64,000 nt of DNA from Tenrec ecaudatus (lineage: Eukaryota; Chordata; Mammalia; Afrosoricida; Tenrecidae), in the NCBI RefSeq assembly GCF_050624435.1, contig NC_134546.1:18499001-18563000 (forward strand), given 5' to 3'. A program made the position numbers and the translations under genes. Below, one piece after another: positions 27,601 to 33,868 of this stretch (the first letter of the stretch is position 1; each line of letters begins with the position of its first letter). The notes under the pieces are model-generated. The model saw nothing but the letters and a program-made list of their open reading frames with translations. It made no database searches and was not told where the DNA came from.

Positions 27601-30600
27601 ATCCTGGACCACAGTTACAAGATAAGAAATCTGACAGGACACTAGAGCATAGGCTTCAAGATTTGCAATCTGCCAAATTAAAACCTGTTTCACCGGTCCA
27701 AAGTGCAGCATCTTCTGAGTTACCTTTAAAGACAACTGTTGATTTTACCCCCAAGCAAAGCTGGCAAGATATGAAATCTTCTGGATTGACTAAGGATGCA
27801 AATGTGCAAGATAGCAAATCTTTTGGGGTCAACTCAGTCCCACAGTTACAAGATGGTAAATTGTCTACGTTGATGCTAGGAACACAATGTCAAGGTGTGA
27901 GATCTGTGAGATTTAATCATGGGGCAAAATTGCAAAATATAAAACCACCCGAGGTGAAAAAATTTGAAACAGTAAAATCTACAGAGGTCAACCATGGCTC
28001 AGAATTTCAAGTTGTGAAACCTTCTGAATTGGCCTTGGGATCAAAACAGCACAGTGTGCTCTCTTCTGAGTTCAGTACTGGTAGACAGTGCCAAGATGAG
28101 AAACCATTTCGGTTTAATTCAGGTCCAGAACAAGGGGTAAAAGCTCCTAAGATGTGCATGAAGACAAAGCTTCCAGAGGAGCGATCTCTGGACTTTAAAC
28201 CTGAGCCTAAATTGCTAGGTGGGAAATCTTTTGAATGGAAACCAGAGCCACAGCTTCAGTATGTAAATTTTATGACATTTAACGCTGAGCCACGTTTGCC
28301 AGGTATGAAATTTGGGCCAGAGCTTCAAGGTATAGAAGCTAATGTATCCTGCCTTGGACCACATTTACAATGTGTGAATTCTTCTGAGTTTATTCCAGGG
28401 CCCACACTTCAATGTGAAAATCCTTTTGGGTGCAACTCTAAGTCACCTTCGCAAGGTGTAAAATCATCTGAATTGACTGCAGTTTCAACACTTCCAAATA
28501 TGAACTTTTCTTTGTTGAATCCAGGGACAGAGAATCCAAGTAAATCATCTATGTTGTTTAACCCTGGACCACATTTGCAAAGTCTGAAGTCCGAATCGAC
28601 TCAAACGTCACAGTTTCTAGGTCAAGCCCCTATGAAATGCAACCCTGGGCCACAAATGCAAGGTGTGAGATTGTCTGAATTGAGCCAACAGTTAGAATCC
28701 CAAGGTACAAAATCTAGTTTGATTAACCAGGAGCCACATTTGCAAGGTGTAGAATCTTCTGAGCTGATTCCAGAGACAAAATGTCCAGAGATTTATTATT
28801 TGGAGAATCATCTTGGTCCACAGCCTCTTCAAGAACCAGAATTGATGGATCTGACTCCAGTGATAGGAGTTCAAGGATCAAAATCATTAGAATTAACCCC
28901 AGATACAAGTTGCCAAGTTCCAGACACCATGGATTTACACTCTCAGCCATGGCCTCAATTTAAGAGTTTTGGGGTGCTATACACAAAGCCACTGCAGGAG
29001 GTTGCGGAATCTGAAGGAATAACCTTAGAGCCAAAGTATCGCACTGCAGAAACTATGGGGCTGACTTATGAGGCGAGGTTGCAAAGAAAAGAACCCCTTA
29101 GAATTGCCCCTAATCCAATAAGTCAAGACATTGAACATACAAAGGGATCTCGAAGGCCCTCTTTTCAGGCCCTAGAACCTGTAGAAATGATCCCTAAGAA
29201 AAGGCTTAAAAGGGAAGAATCTGTAATATTGATTCCAAAATCATTACATCATGTCCAAGAATCTCCAGGGGTGACACTGGGGCCAGGACATCAAGTTATT
29301 GAATCTGTGGAGTTGCCTTCTGAGACATGGACCCAAGTGAGGGACCATAGGGACTTGACTTCAAAATCATGGAATCATATGGGATCTTCAGGGTCAGTAT
29401 CAGAAAATCAAGTTGCAGAATCAGCAAGGACACAACTTCAAGTCTCTAAATCAATAGGTGTAACCCCAGTGGCCCATCCAAAAGTTGTTGACTCTGTGGA
29501 AGTGACCCCTGGGCCATTATTTGAAGTTGTGAAGTCCGAGGCATTTACCTCAAGGCCAACTCTTCAAATGGTAGACTCTGTGGAGTTGCCTTCAAAACCA
29601 CAATATATGAGTCGCTCAGCATTTACCTCAGGGCTATGGCTGCAAAATGTGAACTCCAAGGGATTAATCACCACACAAGAGCCAACACACCAACTTTTGG
29701 AAACAAGTGAGTTTACAGGGTTTCAAATTGTAAAGACTGTGTTACTTCCAGGATCACTAATTCAAATAGTAAAATCTGAACTAGCACCGGGACTAATTCC
29801 TCAGTTAGTAGAGCCAAAAATAGTTCAAAGAACACAGCTGGAAGAAATCGGGAATTTGGATTTACCCGCAAGGCCACACCTTCAAGAACGGGTAGAACCT
29901 GTGGAATTAACTCCAAGGCCAAATATCCAAGTGAAACCTGGAGAATTAATTTCACTGCCAACATTTACACTTGAGAAACCTATAGTGTTGACTCCTGAGC
30001 CTGAGGTTCAGGCAGTGAAATCAACAGGGATAAAAACAGAGTCTCCTCAAGTCATGGAATCTGAGGATTTGCATTTAGGACAGGTGTATCAGAATAGGAA
30101 ATCTAAGGAATTAATGTCAGCAGAGTTGCAAGTAGGAAATTATTTATCTAAGTTCATACATAGCTCCTCATCAGCCCGTATCTCAAGGCCTATCAAAACC
30201 ATGTCTGAAAAAGGAAGCAGCTGGGGTTCTAAAATGCCGCAAGGATCCAAAGATTTGGATAGTTGGAAAAACAGTGAGTTAGAGGCTTTCCAGCCTGGAG
30301 AGCCCGATGAAGCTCCTATTACGACACAGTCTTCAGTTCGTCCCGTGAACCTTCCTAATCCATCTTCTAGTCAGACAGCTATCACTGTGGAAACCCCACA
30401 TCCGGAGGTTCCAAGAGTGGATGTCATATCTCAGGAGAAAACAAAAAGGAAGCAGATAGAAGGGACCGACAACTCACTCCAAAGCCCCTCCCAACATCCA
30501 TCCCGAAGCAGGAGATTATCATCCGAGATTCCCCAAGCAGTCTCAGGGGTTCGAAGGGGGCTGACTCGGCCGATTCTTGGCAGGCAGCAGAATGTCTGGG

Positions 30601-33140
30601 AGAGTCGTGCCTGTAAACAGCGACTACCCAGAAAATATCTCTCCAATATGGCAAAGTTGGGGAATATCTTGGGAGCCACTGTGGAAAAGAAAGGTTGTCT
30701 TCAAACATTTCTAGCTGAAGAAGCCACTGCAGATCCCTGTAAGTCCATTCAGAAATTATTTGGGATTCCAGCAGAACTGATGAACCCCCCCCAGGGCCTG
30801 CTAGAAAAGGATCACAGTATTGTTTTTCACTCTTCAGTGGTCAAAAATTACGTCCAGAGACATACTTCATGCCATGGACCTGAAAAAAGAAAGACCTTAA
30901 GAATATGGACACGTGGATTCCCATCTTCTATAATACAGCAATACTTGGGGACTAGAGTGGGCCTGGAGAAAACAAACTCGAGGTTCAGTGATACATCCCA
31001 GGAAGTGAAGCAACATATGCCTTTCTCATACACAAAAGATCAAATTCCTGCTCCAGTGAAGTCGGACTCTTCCCACAGAATATTTTGCACTCAGATGAAT
31101 TATTTTCCAATAGAAGAGAGTGAGAACTCACAGAGTGATTCACAGACAAGGACTTTGGAAGACCAATACACTTTCGGGTCAAGTTATCTTCCACAGGCTA
31201 AGAGTGACTTCTCGGAACAGTCCCGGCAATTACAAGATCTGCAGCTAAAAATAGCAGCAAAACTCTTAAGGAGTCAACTACCCCCCAATGTGCCTCCACC
31301 TTTCGCAACAGGTTTGGTACTAAAATACCCTATCTGCTTACAGTGTGGACGATGTTCCGGATTTGCTTGCTGTCATAAATCACAGAATCCCTGCGGACCT
31401 TACCTCATCATCTATCCACAGCTCCACCTTGTAAACACTCCTGAGGGCCATGGGGGGATACGGTTGCATCTTGGCTTCAGGTTGCGAACTGGGAAAAGAC
31501 CCCAAGTTCCAAAGTATCACGGAAGAGATAAACCTGTCACAACAAAGAGTCCTTTGTCACCATCACAAAGGAAAGCTAAAATCAATACTCAAGCTATTAA
31601 GAGTCCTACTCCCACAACCGATGTCTGGTCTGGGCTTTCCCAGACTCCGACTCCTGTACAAGCCCCTATCAGGCAAGATCAATATGGCAGGCCTGATCCA
31701 GCAGGTAAGACAGAAATTGGAGAGTGTGGGCACTATGAACTCATTCAAGTTCACTCGCTACCAGAGAGTAGTACTGAAAGCATTCAGGAAGAAAAATGGG
31801 CTGAACTACACCTCCAAAAGACCCACAATACAAAGTACCTAATGAGGAAACTCACTAAGGAAGTTAGACCACAAAGCAGTGGGAGCCTAATAGAGAGTCC
31901 CTCTAGGGAATTACCAGTTCGGTTAAGAAGGAAAAGGCTTGGAGCAGCCCAGGCAACTACTGCCTCTTTGAAAAGAAAACCTAAGCCATCCTCTCATCCC
32001 TCGTTCATGCATCTGCTTTTTCAGAGCTTCAAACAGGCCTTCCAAATAGCACACAGAGTTGTGGTTTCTACTGGGCAGAAGCTCGAGAACAGGGAAAGGT
32101 CAGACAAGTTGGGGCTGGGCAAAAACTCCTGTCTAAAACAAAAAGCCAGGGACCAAGGCTTATTCAGAGAGAGCCAAGGAGAGGGGAAGCCAGATATCAA
32201 GATAAGGCCCACAGACCCAACCACTAAGCTGGGAAGAACCAACCAATTCAGATCAGATCAACAGCCAAAAAGAGAGACCCTTTTCCAGTCCAGATCTACT
32301 CAATTATCTACTCAATTGTCTAAGTCCACTGTTTCCTCCAAGGGTGCTTGCCAAACCACCTCCATCCCAGAGAGCCAAATCCACAGTAGTAGTGGAGATA
32401 AGCAAAGTTACAAAAGAGCTAGCTCCAGCCAGCAACCCAAGAACTTGGCTAAGCCAGGAACCAGAGTTGAGGCTAGAGGGCAAACGCGCCAGGGCTCATC
32501 CAGGAAGACGAGCACATCCAGTCGCTTTCAAGAGAAACCCCCACACAAGGAGCAAGACCGCCAGAGCGGTCCCTCTCAGAGAAGTCCTCACAGTCTCTCC
32601 GAGAGAAGCCGTCACAGTTCCGCTAAGGGAACGGGACTCGGCGTTCCCAAGAACAGACATCACAGAGCCTCCGAAAGAAGCCCCCGCAGTCCCTCTGAGA
32701 GGAGAAGACACATTCTGTCTGAAGGGGGCCATCGGAGTCCCTCTGAGAGAAGACACATTCTGTCTGAAGAGAGCCATCGCAGTCCCTCCGAGAGACGACA
32801 CATTCTGTTTGAAGGGAGCCATCAGAGTCCCTCTGAGAGGGGCCATCGGAGTCCCTCCGAGAGGAGACGACGCATTCTGTCTGACCGGGGCCATCGCAGT
32901 CCCTCTGAGAAGAGTCCTGGAAGTCACTCTAAAAGAACCCCTCAAAAGCCCTCGGAGAGGAGCCATCGAAGTCACTCGGAGAAACCCCAGCGCAGTCCTT
33001 CCGAGAAAACCCCTAGCGACCCCGCGGCGAGAGAACCCGGCACAGTTCCTCTCAGAGAAGCCCAGACTGCCCTGAGGAGAGAGTCCAGCACGATGCCCCC
33101 GGGGAGAGGCCAGGGAGCAGAGTGTCCAAAGATGTCGTGA
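2362..33140 (+). CDS. SPATA31H1: SPATA31H1 (C2orf16) gene, four coding exons
   Basis: Rebuilt from four exons (2362-2502, 17407-17449, 18989-19076, 20744-33140). Intron phases 0, 1 and 2 are all compatible, the sites are GT-AG, and the product is 4,222 residues. Layout: a short luminal/N-terminal end and one hydrophobic segment (about residues 15-32); a basic linker; a segment ending in E-R-A-R; a SPATA31-like block with ARWELEGH near residue 265; about 8.4 kb of 14-residue repeats; a Cys-rich CLQCGRCSG block near residue 3620; and an Arg/Ser-rich P-S-E-R repeat tail. SPATA31 genes typically have three small exons followed by one very large one, and human C2orf16 has the same P-S-E-R tail and lies just upstream of ZNF512. 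The family is mostly testis-expressed and its molecular role is unclear. Gene identity is strong. The three small exons rest on phase, splice signals and family resemblance, without transcript support. Confidence 0.85.
2645..2815 (-). mobile_element. AfroSINE, diverged
   Basis: Antisense: gccaagttgattctgactca, tggtaaccc, then ccaacaaccttttggtgagc. The right end (tRNA head) is partly lost. It starts about 140 bp after SPATA31H1 exon 1. Confidence 0.7.
3630..4195 (+). repeat. Ancient interspersed repeat, longer copy
   Basis: Begins tagttatctagtactactat and ends cataattcaatccacaaca, with tagcataactgcctcataat in the middle. Its 3' half matches 1652-1885. It looks like a common eutherian repeat; family not assigned. 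Confidence 0.55.
4253..4432 (+). mobile_element. L1 3' end, lineage-specific family
   Basis: Sense: aagggcttaagaggagagta, atggattgtgataagagttg, cccctaataaaatgttaaaa, then an A-rich tail. Confidence 0.85.
4935..5165 (+). mobile_element. RTE/BovB-type LINE 3' end, diverged
   Basis: aaaggacatcccgcttggta, a damaged middle, and cagtgtttcattctgttgta before cgtggggtcgctgagccaga, which matches the RTE 3' terminus. It also explains why AfroSINE tails look RTE-like. Confidence 0.75.
5172..5360 (+). mobile_element. AfroSINE-like copy, diverged
   Basis: Sense: cttggtggttcggtggg at the head, ccttggaaagcctaaggggc in the body, gaattgacttgatagcagtg at the tail. It abuts an RTE 3' end. Confidence 0.6.
5630..5925 (-). 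mobile_element. L1 3' UTR copy
   Basis: Antisense: tcattttattgggggctcat, aatccatacatccacccatt, ccttgataatttatacatta, tctgttgccatcccccaggg. Confidence 0.88.
6186..6345 (-). mobile_element. AfroSINE
   Basis: Antisense: gagactgtaactcagaaagc, ctgctggtggttttgaactg, then cctatgccactagggctcc. Confidence 0.85.
7190..7345 (-). mobile_element. tRNA-derived SINE, diverged
   Basis: Antisense remnants of AfroSINE type (gtagaattgctccctacggg, gggtagacttgaacctccca, ttactcacaggcacctc). Poorly conserved. Confidence 0.5.
7420..7645 (-). mobile_element. AfroSINE, diverged
   Basis: Antisense: actgctgtcaacttgattca, ataaatctttacaag, gcattgaaccagtaactttg, and a tRNA-like right end, gtgcctgggctc. Confidence 0.65.
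8126..8422. mobile_element. Two partial AfroSINE pieces in opposite orientation
   Basis: Antisense head fragment about 8126-8200 (attcaaactgcagattttgc, acaaaaggctcca) and sense body/tail fragment about 8310-8422 (agtctcagaagcccaagggg, gaatcaacttgatatcagtg). Confidence 0.5.
8480..9540 (-). mobile_element. RTE/BovB-type LINE fragment (reverse transcriptase region)
   Basis: Minus-strand peptides match the RTE reverse transcriptase: IEKDVGQGYILTRYLFNL (8770-8952 region), then GGRHINNLQYADVITW (8553-8747 region). The catalytic Y-A-D-D reads Y-A-D-V and the frame is broken, so the element is dead. DNA further upstream (to about 9540) aligns in order with the central part of afrotherian RTE elements. 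Lies in SPATA31H1 intron 1. Confidence 0.85.
9545..9950 (-). mobile_element. L1 3' UTR copy
   Basis: Antisense: atgattttattgggggctcg ... tctgttgtccgtcccccagg ... ggattccctgtgtttccagt. It abuts the RTE fragment. Confidence 0.88.
10130..11370 (-). mobile_element. Older L1-derived patches
   Basis: ttattgacatataactcaca, atcacatcaataccacaatt and ttagctccccatttcctccc match old L1 3' UTR sequence. About 10620-10800 resembles the L1 segment with 'gtctagttttc ... tgtcccttgctctct'. The A/T-rich remainder was not assigned. Confidence 0.55.
11376..13260 (-). mobile_element. Long L1 3' UTR copy (about 1.9 kb)
   Basis: The longest copy of the lineage-specific 3' UTR in the window. Starts catcgttttattagtggttc, continues through ttgatagcaggcaccatcag, ttgcattgagcgagggcttg, tcttccccctcctcctcccc, an A-rich stretch (12680-12775), and a GC-richer 5' part to about 13260. 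Lies in SPATA31H1 intron 1. Confidence 0.75.
13380..14300 (-). mobile_element. Older L1 3' UTR copy
   Basis: Antisense: ggcatataatttacccatca, cagtcacatcaagaagagct, ttagctccccattcccccca, then an A-rich block (13770-13870). Parallels the copy at 10130. Confidence 0.6.
14446..14935 (-). mobile_element. Stack of three L1 3' ends
   Basis: Three antisense copies of the same 3' terminus within 500 bp: about 14446-14577 (acttttattggaggctctta), a 25-bp stub about 14588-14612 (tcattttattgtgggctcac), and about 14613-14935 (tcattttattgggggctcat). Each starts with a T-rich (antisense poly-A) run. Confidence 0.85.
14936..15590. other. Intronic A/T-rich sequence, nothing assigned
   Basis: Part of SPATA31H1 intron 1. 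No coding frame, SINE or L1 end recognised. Confidence 0.4.
15591..15632. repeat. (AC)n microsatellite, 21 units
   Basis: Uninterrupted (AC)21 after a C-rich run, close to an antisense AfroSINE. Confidence 0.97.
15646..15815 (-). mobile_element. AfroSINE
   Basis: Antisense: aacccactgctgtcaaaatt, gggttcaaactgctaacctt, ctgcactaccacaactcctt. Confidence 0.8.
16395..16512 (+). mobile_element. L2 3' end
   Basis: taaattcttagaacccaggg, atgccacacagtagctagta and tgattcatgaataaatgagt match the common L2 3' terminus. Confidence 0.6.
16690..17330. repeat. Ancient LTR-like repeat block
   Basis: gtcacagaactccagaaagc, ttattacagtttaatcataa and aaggatacaaatgaa resemble a widespread eutherian ancestral LTR-type repeat. 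Ends were not defined. Old and degraded. Confidence 0.35.
17407..17449 (+). CDS. SPATA31H1: SPATA31H1 exon 2, small basic exon
   Basis: A 43-nt candidate exon follows an excellent pyrimidine tract (ttttcctttttgtttctctag) and ends ACAG|gtcaga. Read in phase 0 from exon 1 it gives TSSQHKLKKGHKLT and then one split base. The Lys/His-rich content suits the cytoplasmic stretch just after the membrane helix. Its exit phase (1) is the one exon 3 requires. Tiny exons are easy to mis-assign, so support rests on phase and splice strength. Confidence 0.68.
17580..17790 (+). mobile_element. AfroSINE
   Basis: Sense: ggcctgctggcgtagtaggt at the tRNA-like head, tagttcaaacccacgagg at the B box, gtcagaatcaatgtgatggt at the tail. 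Starts about 130 bp past SPATA31H1 exon 2. Confidence 0.88.
17840..18052 (-). mobile_element. AfroSINE
   Basis: Antisense: gcaggtcaattcagactcac, ggtcgagctgctgacgtttc, ctccatggggccacacgggt. Lies head-away from the sense copy at 17580, forming an inverted SINE pair. Confidence 0.85.
18310..18432 (+). mobile_element. MIR fragment
   Basis: Sense MIR-like core: acctgggttaagtcttagtc, atgaacttggggttgacttc, tttgtttctttatt. Confidence 0.55.
18693..18884 (+). mobile_element. L1 3' end with target duplication
   Basis: Sense: aataatttataaattatcaa ... atgattgtgatgagttgtat-like end ... accctaataaaatgatttaa. Flanked by aattgttgtctc (18681-18692) and aattgctgtctc (18885-18896), a 12-bp duplication with one mismatch. 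Lies about 100 bp before SPATA31H1 exon 3. Confidence 0.88.
18989..19076 (+). CDS. SPATA31H1: SPATA31H1 exon 3
   Basis: An 88-nt exon between ttttcag| and GCAAG|gtcaga, entered in phase 1 and left in phase 2. It encodes GFPMIWIQEHALWSMEKSL, then QHILKHLERAR, with the last Arg split across the junction to exon 4. The amphipathic, Leu/Lys/Glu-rich helix resembles the 'L-K-x-L-E-E-x-R-D-L' segment at the same place in SPATA31 proteins. The alternative acceptor eight bases upstream breaks the phase. Confidence 0.73.
19306..19505 (+). mobile_element. AfroSINE
   Basis: Sense, well kept: ggagccctcgtggcatagtg, gggctgctaatcaaaaggtc, ataggatcactatgcattgg, gactcaatggtagtgag. Confidence 0.92.
19576..19808 (+). 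mobile_element. L1 3' end
   Basis: Sense: tcggacagtgtatgacatga, ataatttataaattatcagg, gaatgatgatggcaacaaat, then an A-rich tail. Confidence 0.85.
20365..20625 (-). mobile_element. AfroSINE interrupted by a foreign block
   Basis: Antisense SINE halves about 20365-20460 (tagcgaccttgtaggacagg, gagacagtaactcag) and about 20545-20625 (gtagaaagcctcat, ggtggtttgtaactgctggc), with about 85 bp between that resemble an L1 3' end (ttttattgggagcta). Lies just before the giant SPATA31H1 exon. Confidence 0.75.
20744..33140 (+). CDS. SPATA31H1: SPATA31H1 exon 4, 12.4-kb repeat-bearing terminal exon
   Basis: An acceptor (ctttatgtcctag|A) opens an uninterrupted frame to a TGA at 33138-33140. The first in-frame ATG is at 20754, but the phase fits an upstream exon, so translation probably starts in exon 1. 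Parts: a Ser/Pro-rich leader; the ARWELEGHIAWKV block (about 21265-21360) typical of the SPATA31/FAM205 family; about 8.4 kb of 14-residue repeats (21780-30140); a unique region; CLQCGRCSGFACCHK (about 31340); and an Arg/Ser-rich tail. A 12.4-kb frame without one stop in a repeat-rich AT-leaning region is strong evidence of selection for coding. I recall the human protein entry as about 1,984 residues, so this copy looks much longer, or the human entry is partial. Confidence 0.95.
21780..30140 (+). repeat. Coding tandem array of degenerate 42-bp (14-residue) units
   Basis: Within SPATA31H1 exon 4 the protein cycles every 14 residues around a consensus close to S-V-E-L-T-P-G-P-Q-L-Q-x-V-K. Clear in-register examples are SVELIPGSKTQKCK, TVELLLDSQLQEVK and SVDLNLTSKTQGKN, one after another near 25850-25980. 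Length divided by unit size suggests nearly 200 units. The first third uses a V-T-P-x-x-L-L-Q-V-M-D variant and the rest the V-K-S-V-E-L form. Units diverge strongly at the DNA level, so the array is old, but the 14-residue register and the open frame persist. Confidence 0.9.
26841..27620 (+). repeat. Higher-order repeat of about 336 bp (eight 14-residue units)
   Basis: The segment beginning (K-S)-A-Q-W-I-P-G recurs at about 26841, 27180 and 27516, spacings of 339 and 336 bp, close to eight basic units. The following units also match in order (L-S-I-G-S-Q; V-K-P-x-x-L-K-P; S-E-L/M-x-L-G; then E-P-E/K-L). This indicates block duplication of several units at once on top of the basic array. The third copy is shortened. 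Confidence 0.75.
32560..33015 (+). repeat. Arg/Ser-rich P-S-E-R tandem repeats at the SPATA31H1 C-terminus
   Basis: The protein tail repeats S-P-S-E-R-R-H-I-L-S-E-G-x-H-R and shorter H-R-S-P-S-E-R units, with near-identical DNA copies (cagtccctctgagag and close variants about every 40-60 bp from 32690 to 32920). Human C2orf16 carries tandem P-S-E-R-S-H-H-S repeats in the same place. The copies are far more alike than the upstream 14-residue units, so this array expanded or was homogenised more recently. The composition resembles RS domains; function is unknown. Confidence 0.88.
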
Positions 33141-33370
33141 GTGTTCCAAACACCGAAGCAGGGTCAGTTTGGAGACCCGGCCCTGCCAGCAGACGCCCCG
33201 AGGTCCGCCCCCACGGCCTCGCTCAGGTCTTCACCAAACCGCCCTTTCCAGCTCATCCTCGGCCTCCGCTCCCTGGGCCCTCACCAATAACAGGGCTTCT
33301 CTGGCTCCCGACTCGGGGGCATGGGTCCGAGTTTTTCTAACATAAATAAAGCGTCACTAACGAGAACGGA
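33141..33370 (+). other. SPATA31H1: SPATA31H1 3' UTR
   Basis: About 200 bases between the TGA and the poly(A) signal at 33345. GC-rich, with no open frame related to the family. It runs almost directly into the ZNF512 CpG island. Confidence 0.7.
33345..33350 (+). terminator. SPATA31H1: Poly(A) signal AATAAA for SPATA31H1
   Basis: A canonical hexamer 205 bases past the stop codon, with a GT-bearing stretch (cgtggctctccatgtgc) about 20-40 bases downstream. It is the only AATAAA between the stop and the CpG island. Confidence 0.75.
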
Positions 33371-33630
33371 CGTGGCTCTCCATGTGCAGCTGCAGGATCG
33401 CCCGTCGTACTGGCTGGGGAGGGGGCGGGGGGCCGAGGGCCACCTGGGGCCGCGCACACGGCGGGAAGGAAAGAAAGAGCCGGCGGCGGCCGAGGGCCGG
33501 CCTGCTTTGGGCTCCACACCCCGCCCCTTTGTGCCAAGCCCCACCCCCGGCGCCCGGGGCCCCGCCCCCTCCCTTCCCGCGCGCGCAGTCTCTCCCAGGG
33601 CGGGGTCTCGGAGGACTCCAAGGGGGGCGC

Positions 33631-33640
33631 GTCACGTGAC
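33631..33640. promoter_or_regulatory. Palindromic E-box GTCACGTGAC
   Basis: A perfect 10-base palindrome inside the CpG island, about 200 bp before the ZNF512 ATG. The sequence matches the CLEAR/E-box consensus bound by MiT-TFE and USF bHLH factors. Binding here is inferred from sequence only. Confidence 0.5.
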
Positions 33641-33675
33641 CGCCGTCGGCCCGCAGCCCCCTCGGAAGCAGCTAG

Positions 33676-33785
33676 GCGGAAGTCGACGTTCCTGGCGGGG
33701 TTCCGTGGGCCGGATTCCACATCCGGGAGAGCAGAGGAGAGGCGAGCAGAGCCGGGCCGAGCCAAGCCGAGCCGAGCGGAAGTGG
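33676..33785 (+). promoter_or_regulatory. Pair of ETS-type sites (GCGGAAGT)
   Basis: GCGGAAGT occurs at 33676-33683 and GCGGAAGTGG at 33776-33785, exactly 100 bp apart. Such sites (GABPA/ELK class) often mark the start region of TATA-less promoters. Between them lies a short GCCGAGCC-like direct repeat (about 33750-33778). Confidence 0.5.
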
Positions 33786-33838
33786 CGTTGGTCTGGCCGG
33801 AGCCCCTTGGTGAATTTGTTAGGCGTGGAGAGGGAGTG

Positions 33839-33868
33839 ATGTCTTCCAGATTCGGTGCAATACATGCT
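33839..33868 (+). CDS. ZNF512: ZNF512 exon 1 (coding part)
   Basis: ATG plus nine codons ([10 protein letters not shown]), ending GCT|gtgagt in phase 0. Human ZNF512 starts MSSRLGAVPA. The ATG follows GGAGTG and sits inside the CpG island. Confidence 0.95.

Noticed and set aside
32344-33149. Long overlapping frames on both strands across the P-S-E-R repeats (243 and 217 codons)
   Set aside because: Tandem repeats whose unit is a multiple of three keep other frames open too. No conservation argument supports them, and the main frame explains the DNA.
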